Shown here: piece by piece, positions 57,751-64,000 of the stretch
How the letters are laid out: each line of letters opens with the position of its first letter
Position numbering within the stretch: position 1 is the stretch's first letter
Assembly: GCA_027596075.1 (NCBI GenBank)
Contig: JADGJC010000174.1
Coordinates: 1,263-65,262 of the forward strand
Direction: 5' to 3'
DNA: 64,000 nucleotides
Source of the DNA: Rhizophlyctis rosea
Lineage: Eukaryota > Chytridiomycota > Chytridiomycetes > Rhizophlyctidales > Rhizophlyctidaceae
Program-made: the position numbers and the translations under genes
The notes under the pieces: generated by a model
Databases searched by the model: none
What the model saw: the letters and a program-made list of their open reading frames with translations, nothing else
Told to the model about the DNA's origin: nothing

Positions 57751-58111
57751 GTCCATGTCGGATAGGATGCAACCTCTATGCACTGATCCGACGTCTGGTC
57801 TGGAACGAGTACATTAAGGGAAAGCTTGCCCGTACTCAGGAAGGTGGCCTGGACAGATTGTCGGGCCGAGCCCGCAAGGGTACTAGATGGAGGTGAAAGG
57901 CAGCAAGGAAATGGTCCTTCTCGCCACACTGTCATGGAAATCTGGTCTGGACTGGGTACATTAAAGGGAAAGCTTGCCCGTACCCAGGAAAGTGGCCTGG
58001 ACAGATTGTCGGGCTGAGCCCGCAAGGTTATCAGATGGAAGTGATTGGCGGTGAGGGTGCATTCTAGGCCGATGCGCTTCGGCGCGAGTGGGTTCGACTC
58101 CCACCATGGGC
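57751..58111 (+). ncRNA. tRNA-ended structured RNA element, copy II
   Basis: Same architecture as copy I: GTCCATG (57751-57757) with CATGGGC (58105-58111), T-arm GTGGG-TTCGACT-CCCAC (58088-58104). Domain A is closed by CGTCTGGT/ACTAGATG (57792-57799 with 57882-57889) and domain B by ATCTGGT/ATCAGAT (57940-57946 with 58030-58036). Stem GAGTAC/GTACTC in A and CTGGGTAC/GTACCCAG in B, the hairpin CGGGC/GCCCG in both, and AAGGA/TCCTT between the domains are all preserved despite sequence change. A GCGC-TTCG-GCGC hairpin sits where a long variable arm would be. Conservation of pairing rather than sequence supports a functional RNA. Confidence 0.6.
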
Positions 58112-58508
58112 CATAAATCGTTGTGTGTTGTTTGCGAGTGTATGTAGTTGTGCGTGATGGATATCTGATAAAGTTTTGTAATAAATGAGTGTGCACAATA
58201 CTATACTGGTGCGTTGCGTCTGTGCCGTGAACATTATTACACTCATATCGAATTTCAAAATCTGTTATATCAAACGACGATGCGTATCCTGCTTCATAGG
58301 TCTACATCTTAACCCCTCCTTCCTTCCGGGTATCCCTTGTTCCTTTGTCAACTTCACACACACATACATCCCTGCGTCAATCATGCAGCTGGCCACGCAT
58401 GATTATGTTTTGAATGTTTATAAATTCGAATATCTACAGCCAACCGGTATATACAACGCATGAACAGCATGCGTAAGTCGCCCGCCTAGAAAGCGGAACT
58501 GAAGCACT
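58112..58508. other. Intergenic, nothing recognised
   Basis: Lies between RNA copy II and the 3' end of the F-box/ankyrin gene. AT-rich; no gene or repeat seen apart from the short GTTGTGTGTTG match to the flank of copy I. Confidence 0.5.
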
Positions 58509-60560
58509 TCAGGGCCCCTCAGAAACCGCAACAGACACATTCCCATGCCCGTGACTACTCCCACTCCCACCAAACATCCTAAACTCGCTCCCAACACCCG
58601 CAGAACCCCCAACACCACCCCCTTCCTGTCCCTTCCCAACCCACGCCCCACAAATCGCATCCATCGTCCTCCTACTAACCCCCAAAACCCTACACACATC
58701 CGCCCCATACCTAACCAAACACTCCACAACCCCTTTACACCCCCTGCCAACCGCAACCCTCAAAGGCGTCTCATCCAAACACCCAACCTCAACCCCAAAC
58801 CGACACAAAACCTCCACAACATCCACCCACCCCCCACGAACAGCACTACAAAGCGCATCAACGCCCGCAGCACCCTTCACGTCCGCCCCGTACTCGCAAA
58901 GCAACTTCACAAGTGGGGCGTTACCCCTCTGTGCCGCGTCACGGAGGAGGACATCGCCTGCGGTGCGGGCGTCGGCGCCGTGGGAAAGGAGGAGGGATAC
59001 GCAGTTTAGGGATGAGTCCGTGCATGCTAGGCGGAGGGGCCAGTGGGTTGTTGTGTCGGGTGAGACGGGGAAGCCGAGGGAGAGGAGGAAGCGGAGGAGG
59101 TTGTGGTAGTCGCGGGTTAGGATTAGTTCGTAGATGTCGTATGTTAGGAATGGGTCGTGGAGGGATGCGCGGCGGTGGAGGGGTTGGGGTTTTGAGGGGT
59201 GAGAGGGGGAGGGATCTAGGATGGTACGGATGAAGAAGAATAGTTGGGGTTCGGAAAAGGCCGCGTAGTCTATCTTTAGATCGCTTAAAGCCGCGTTACG
59301 ATGACGGAGAAGGAAAGAAAGGATGTCGATAGACTCTTGACTAGGTTCAAACACATCCCCAACCTTCTCAAACCGCGTTTGCAACGCCGCTACGATCTGA
59401 TTGATATCGATATTATACTTATAAGAGTCCGTCCACATCGCTCGACGGCCCGTGCCATACAGGAATGGTGAAGAGAGCGGTAAAGGAATGGCGGAAATGA
59501 CGGCCCATTCGATGGATTTGTCGAGGAGTTGGTCTCGCCGGTCGGACGGGATCATTCCTACGCCGCGTTTGAGGACTGGGAGGGACATGGATTGGGTTAT
59601 GCTGTGATATAGCACGTCGTCGACAACTTGGGAGGTGTCGGCGCTTAGTGGGAGGAGACGATCGATGACATCCGGATGGCCTGACCAGGCGGCGAAGGCG
59701 ACGAGCACGCCGAGCTCGTCTGGAGCGATGCGGATGGTTGGGGAAGGTGAGGTGAGGCAGGCGATGAAGAGGGAGAGGCACGATTCGAGGCGTTTGGTGC
59801 AGATTAGACGGAGGAGGAGACGGATGGATCTAGCGGGTTCTGACATGCCGGTGCTGGTAACGATTATGGCGGTGGACCGTCTCGCAAGATGCGGGATGGA
59901 GTTACCAGAAGGGGTACGTTTCGTGGTCGGACGAACAGGCATGACAATCGGGATGCTCTCAATTGCCGAATCTCCCACATCCCCAACGACATTCCTCCCA
60001 CCCTTCAAAACTCCCCACTCCTCCAACATCCTCACCAAAACCTCATCCCCCATCAACCCAACCGGACACCCACTCAGCGCAGCACCAAAACCCGGCGCCG
60101 CATACCCCATCACATCATCCAAAAACTCAAACTCCCCACACTTCCCAACCTCCGGCAGGCGAGGGAACTGGGCACGCAGCCATGCGCGCCGCGTGGTGTT
60201 GGATTGACTCAACGCATGGAACGCCCGGCAGCTTTTCGTGAATGCCGCGGGGTGAGAGACGAAGACGAAGATGGATATTAGGAGTTCGGGTGAGAGACTT
60301 AGGAGAGATTGGAAGGGTTGTGCCGTTCCGGGTGGTGTAGATGGACCTAGTGTCGATGACAATGGGTTCATGGTTGGAACTATTGCCAAGTCGTTGGCAT
60401 AATCGGTTTGCGGTGTTGGGTGAAAAGTAAAGCGAGGTAAGAAAGACGTGCTGGTGCCGGTACTTGTACTAGATGGTGGACCGGGGATGGAATCATGGAG
60501 CATCTCTTGAAGCAGGAAATCGTTCGGGCAATAGTGGGGAAAGTTGGGTTGCGAAGACAT
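58509..60560 (-). CDS. F-box-like protein with C-terminal ankyrin repeats
   Basis: Single exon, 683 aa. After a disordered N-terminus, residues 85-130 read LSLSPELLISIFVFVSHPAA and FTKSCRAFHALSQS, the pattern of an F-box, so an SCF ubiquitin-ligase substrate receptor is a possibility. The C-terminal 250 residues contain ankyrin repeats: HWPLRLACTDSSLNCVSLLL, GDVLLRDAAQRGNAPLVKLL, DALCSAVRGGWVDVVEVLCR and ETPLRVAVGRGCKGVVECLV. The extreme C-terminus is Gly-rich. GC skew and codon style match the neighbours. Target unknown. Confidence 0.85.
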   Translation of the reverse strand: MSSQPNFPHYCPNDFLLQEMLHDSIPGPPSSTSTGTSTSFLPRFTFHPTPQTDYANDLAIVPTMNPLSSTLGPSTPPGTAQPFQSLLSLSPELLISIFVFVSHPAAFTKSCRAFHALSQSNTTRRAWLRAQFPRLPEVGKCGEFEFLDDVMGYAAPGFGAALSGCPVGLMGDEVLVRMLEEWGVLKGGRNVVGDVGDSAIESIPIVMPVRPTTKRTPSGNSIPHLARRSTAIIVTSTGMSEPARSIRLLLRLICTKRLESCLSLFIACLTSPSPTIRIAPDELGVLVAFAAWSGHPDVIDRLLPLSADTSQVVDDVLYHSITQSMSLPVLKRGVGMIPSDRRDQLLDKSIEWAVISAIPLPLSSPFLYGTGRRAMWTDSYKYNIDINQIVAALQTRFEKVGDVFEPSQESIDILSFLLRHRNAALSDLKIDYAAFSEPQLFFFIRTILDPSPSHPSKPQPLHRRASLHDPFLTYDIYELILTRDYHNLLRFLLSLGFPVSPDTTTHWPLRLACTDSSLNCVSLLLSHGADARTAGDVLLRDAAQRGNAPLVKLLCEYGADVKGAAGVDALCSAVRGGWVDVVEVLCRFGVEVGCLDETPLRVAVGRGCKGVVECLVRYGADVCRVLGVSRRTMDAICGAWVGKGQEGGGVGGSAGVGSEFRMFGGSGSSHGHGNVSVAVSEGP

Positions 60561-61975
60561 CTCTTCTTGTCTTCGTTTTCGTTTCCTAAGGGTGCTTCAC
60601 AGTGTTAAAAACGGTTGGTAATAACATTCGCTACGTGGTCCTTAGTTCCGACGTGATGGACTTGGAGTGTGTATTGACGATGAAACCCTTTTTCCCACCT
60701 GTGAATGGATAAACCACAAATATATAACTGAAGTTGCTCCCCGTGCCACTTCCTTTAGCACATCGATGCATTTCCATGCAGGACTTGTTGTTTCCACGAA
60801 ATCGATGTTTCAACCTGCCGATGTTGCCGCGTCCACTTGCATCGGGTTTGGGAAACAGTCCATGTCCCAGCCATCGGCTTCCTGTTGAACCATCGACGAT
60901 CATGGGTTTCGATCGTCCCTAACATCCAATTACACGCATTTTTGGGACTTGTATGATTGAGTCATGCAAAGAGAAAGAGTTGGATGTGAGTAATTATTCT
61001 CGATCAGCATGCGCACTGCTGAAAACGCAAACTCCTCTTCTAGGGAAGACCCTGCACCCACCGGCACTGTACAATTTACACTTTTTCCGACACGATGTTT
61101 CAGCACACCAGCAAAATGCAGCGATTGGGCCGATCTGGTGGTCTAAATCCTCCAGGTATCCTCCGTGTGGCGTGGTGGCGCGTCATAAAATGTCCCGTCG
61201 CGTTTGGAGCTTGGTACGACCTCCGTCAGCATGGTGGCTCTGCCAGCGGATTTGGGTTGCCGGGATCTCGGAACTGGACAGGATCGGCGATGAGAATTCA
61301 GTCCCCGATTGCTAGTTGAGGGCTTCGGGGATCTGACCATCGGGATTGGTCGATTTGCGATGTCCTTTTGGCCCCATGAAACTCCGCGAGTACCGTAGAA
61401 ACGTAGCAGAATCCTTACCAGTAGAATAAAATTGCATACCGTTGGTATATATAGGTATGTTGAGGTGAACTGTACATCATTCAACACCTAATGCTGGAAT
61501 GGAAATTAGGAATTGAAGAGGTACTTAAGTTGTCGAATTTAGTTTGGCGAAATTGCTAGCGACAGTTGGCGATTTACTAAGTGCAGGTTATGGAGGTGCG
61601 GACATTGAATATCCAGGTTCACACAAGGCGAAAGTAGAGAGATGTCGATGCTTAACTGATATGATGTGCATCCACAAAAACTATGGAATAACCAAGCAGA
61701 AGACGACACATCCGTAATGGTTTTTGGCGCCACAGTGTATTCGATGCGTTGATAAAACAACTTGAAATATATTTTGAAGTCTTAATTACCGAACACTCTA
61801 CATTATGTTTTATACTACAATCGTAAACATCTGATTACATGCCTTCACCGGCGACCAACCCCTTTCTGCATGGTCACTGCCGCAGTCGATATGCACCACT
61901 CATGGCCTGCCCAAATGATGTCTTCGCCCATGTTTCTTCCGGCACATGATATTCTGTGTCCACCAGTAGACTACC
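60561..61975. other. Intergenic region of 1.4 kb
   Basis: Separates the F-box/ankyrin gene and the WW-ankyrin gene. Frames are short and overlapping; no recognised product, repeat or RNA. Confidence 0.5.
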
Positions 61976-63469
61976 TTATTCCTCCTCCTCTGCTTCTTGA
62001 ATCCTCTTCAACCCAGTACCTGCCTTTCCCTTCCACCAGCGCGAACTCCCTAACCCACTGGATTTCCACCATTTGACCACCTCAACTTGACCATTCTCCT
62101 CCGCCACACGCAATGCAGCATCCGTAAACTTCATCTCTAACATGTTCCTCCGCCACCACAAATTCCATAGACCGTATCCGCCCTCTGGCCCCCTAATCGC
62201 TGCCTCCCTCCACCATTCCAAAACATCCACACGGCCGTCCCTGCTCGCAAGATACATCGCCCAGTGTGTATATTTCAGCTTCAATCCACTGGCCCACCAC
62301 CATTCCAACACATCCACATGTCCTTTCCCACTCGCGAAATCAAGAGCATCCGCCGAATACTTCAATTCCAAGCCACTACTCTTCCACCATTCTAACACCG
62401 CAATATGGCCGTTCTCACTTGCACCGTCAATCGCGTCCTTCGTGTATTTCAGTTCGAGCCCGCTCCGTTTCCACCACTCCAGCGCGCCAACATGCCCGTG
62501 CGCGCTCGCGCCGTTAATCGCCCAATGCGTATAATTTAGATCCTTCCCCCAACGCTTCCACCAATCTAAAATGTGAACGTGCCCCTGTTTACTCGCCCCG
62601 TCCAAGGCCCATCCCTCCCACCCAGCAGCTACTGACTGTCGATGGTTGTCGTACCGCATCACCAACCCGCTCTTAGCCCACCATTCCAACACATCCAAAT
62701 GACCGTTTAGGCTAGCCCAACTCAATGATCCTGAGGTATACACTAGGGGCAGGCCGCTATCTTTCCACCATTGTAAGACGGATACATGCCCATGTCTAGA
62801 AGCTTCATCCATGGCGTTTGAAGGGGAGAGGTACTTCAAGGTCAATCCGCTCGATTCCCACCATTGAAGGACCCGAAGGTGACCATTCATACTTGCTTCT
62901 CTCAGAGAATCACGGGAATAGAAAATCTTCATCCCACTGTTCTTCCACCACTCCAACACCTCATGAAAGCCCTTGCTGCTGGCGGCATCCATGACATCTT
63001 CATAGTATAGGCGGTAAGGAACTTTGAGCGGGAGGTTGGAGGACTTCCACCAGTTGAGGACGGTGATGTGGTTGTTGTCGCACGCCTGTTGGATTGCCGC
63101 CCCTGTATACTTCAACTCAAGACCACTGGATAACCACCAGTCTAGGACGGGAATGTGCTGGTTTTTGCTTGCGAGGTCCATTGCGTCTGATGAGTATGTG
63201 AGGAGGGGTGCCTTTCCGTGACCATTCGAGGCAGTCCTTTGATTTTTCCTTCTAGTGGCAACATGTGTCCACCAAGTAAGTAAGTCGACTTGTCCTTTCC
63301 GGGAAGCATCATCTAAGCTGGTGTAGGGAAGGATCGGAAGGACGCTGTCTCGGAGGTGGGGGTACCCATAACAAACTGCAAGGATAACACCGATTCGAAA
63401 GGAGGTCAAACGGGGGACGACGTCGTGAATGAGGATCAGGTGGAGGAGTTCAACGGGCAGCTGGAGCAT
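61976..63469 (-). CDS. WW-ankyrin-like repeat protein
   Basis: Single exon, 497 aa. The head is MLQLPVELLHLILIHDVVPR, F-box-like, followed by a spacer and about 12 units of 32-33 aa whose core is HVDVLEWWKSSGLELKYTxx with AIDxAS. The two tryptophans and the LKYT turn are kept in nearly every unit. These units resemble divergent ankyrin repeats and probably form a binding solenoid. The C-terminus is acidic (QEAEEEE). It is the intact paralogue of the gene at 55002-56540 and lacks that gene's zinc knuckle. Function unknown. Confidence 0.87.
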   Translation of the reverse strand: MLQLPVELLHLILIHDVVPRLTSFRIGVILAVCYGYPHLRDSVLPILPYTSLDDASRKGQVDLLTWWTHVATRRKNQRTASNGHGKAPLLTYSSDAMDLASKNQHIPVLDWWLSSGLELKYTGAAIQQACDNNHITVLNWWKSSNLPLKVPYRLYYEDVMDAASSKGFHEVLEWWKNSGMKIFYSRDSLREASMNGHLRVLQWWESSGLTLKYLSPSNAMDEASRHGHVSVLQWWKDSGLPLVYTSGSLSWASLNGHLDVLEWWAKSGLVMRYDNHRQSVAAGWEGWALDGASKQGHVHILDWWKRWGKDLNYTHWAINGASAHGHVGALEWWKRSGLELKYTKDAIDGASENGHIAVLEWWKSSGLELKYSADALDFASGKGHVDVLEWWWASGLKLKYTHWAMYLASRDGRVDVLEWWREAAIRGPEGGYGLWNLWWRRNMLEMKFTDAALRVAEENGQVEVVKWWKSSGLGSSRWWKGKAGTGLKRIQEAEEEE

Positions 63470-64000
63470 ACCGAGCGTAGCAAATGGGTGCTAAATGGGA
63501 AATTGCCGAGTGGTTGTGCGCTGACTGGGTAAGTGCTTTTCGACCCGGTTTCGTGAAATCTTGCTTTTGATGTTAGTGTTCTCAGTCACTTGGTGGTCTG
63601 CATTTTGAATGAGAAGACCTCTTGGACCAGCTGGAAATCCTCTGTGACACGAACATCTGTGGCCCGGATCCGACACGACGGTCATTTTCGCGTGTCCTGA
63701 TAAAAGGACTGAGCCCACATTTTACGAGCTGGAGGACCATTGCGACAAGACTAAGCGTTGAAATTCGGCATATGTATTGGGGAACCACCGCCCATACTGG
63801 GCGTAACAATATCAAGTTTCTACATCAAAAATGTAGGCCCGCAGGGACTTGAGAGTGATTGACATGTGATGTGGTGTAGTTGGTGTGAGTCACACGAACT
63901 TGCAAGGACCCTCGCGAAACAAGCCCGTATTGTGATGGCATTCTTAAGCGCGGTCTTGTGCTTGAAGGCGGCCTCGGTAGGGAAAATGGGAGTTCTCGGT
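63470..64000. other. Right-hand edge, nothing recognised
   Basis: Promoter side of the WW-ankyrin gene and the end of the window. Frames are short; no repeat or RNA seen. Confidence 0.5.

Noticed and set aside
57138..58111. tmRNA, group I intron in a tRNA, RNase P RNA, SRP RNA or hammerhead
   Set aside because: Signature sequences of each (tmRNA 5' end, group I P7/S element, RNase P CR-I and CR-V, SRP GNAR domain IV, CUGAUGA/GAAA core) were looked for and not found, though only by eye.
60631..60903. Minus-strand 90-codon frame
   Set aside because: No family pattern and overlapping frames on the other strand; treated as chance.

Overview
The window is nuclear DNA of a fungus, most likely a zoosporic (chytrid-type) fungus. 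The evidence is short introns (about 55-110 nt, GTRNGT...YAG) in many genes, typical eukaryotic housekeeping genes (GATOR2/SEA subunit MIOS, TRAPP subunit 5, TAN1, PCH2, NAD-dependent GDH2, a mitochondrial PPR protein), a fungal cellulose-binding module (CBM1) on a secreted protein, and two proteins built from WW-containing ankyrin-like units (LEWWKxSGLxLKYT) that I associate from memory with chytrid genomes. The phylum call is inference; no marker RNA is present.

Layout. 0.4-1.8 kb: MgtE/SLC41-type Mg2+ transporter (-). 2.5-3.4 kb: Sel1-repeat protein (-) with a frameshift. 4.2-6.8 kb: GRDP/DUF1399 protein with a Cys/Gly-rich tail (+), also frameshifted. 7.2 kb: an intron-bearing tRNA. 7.8-8.3 kb: small Myb-like protein (+). 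8.8-14.5 kb: gene-poor, with a tRNA-like minihelix near 12.95 kb. 14.5-16.2 kb: a 3'-5' exonuclease/alpha-kinase fusion (+). 16.5-17.2 kb: ARF-like GTPase (+). 17.7-19.7 kb: multi-pass membrane protein with a low-complexity tail (-). 20.5-22.1 kb: alpha/beta hydrolase with a 5-nt micro-exon (+). 22.1-24.2 kb: gene-poor with a direct repeat of about 100 bp. 24.2-38.4 kb is gene-dense: MIOS (+), TRAPPC5 (-), TAN1 (+), alpha/beta hydrolase (-), putative mitochondrial protein (+), PPR protein (-), PCH2 (+). 38.4-40.8 kb: no convincing gene. 40.8-42.9 kb: large disordered protein with a bacterial/phage-like HTH head (+). 42.9-46.1 kb: no protein gene, but a D-armless tRNA-like hairpin at 44.96 kb. 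46.1-48.3 kb: SDR oxidoreductase (+) and secreted DJ-1/PfpI-CBM1 protein (-). 49.7-53.8 kb: GDH2 (-). 55.0-56.5 kb and 62.0-63.5 kb: WW-ankyrin proteins flanking an F-box/ankyrin protein (58.5-60.6 kb) and a duplicated structured RNA element (57.1-58.1 kb).

The most novel signal is the pair of about 350-nt elements at 57138-57486 and 57751-58111. Each begins and ends with the two strands of a tRNA acceptor stem, carries a perfect T-arm just before its 3' end, and holds two homologous internal domains whose stems are kept by compensatory base changes between copies. Two shorter loci (44963-45032 and 12932-12977) also pair an acceptor stem with a T-arm but lack a normal D/anticodon half. Together they suggest a family of tRNA-ended non-coding RNAs.

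The genes do not form one pathway. Three of them (Sel1, GRDP, WW-ankyrin) look broken by single missing bases next to short homopolymers, which points to sequencing indels at least as strongly as to pseudogenes. All exon structures were inferred by eye from splice consensus, reading frame and family conservation.
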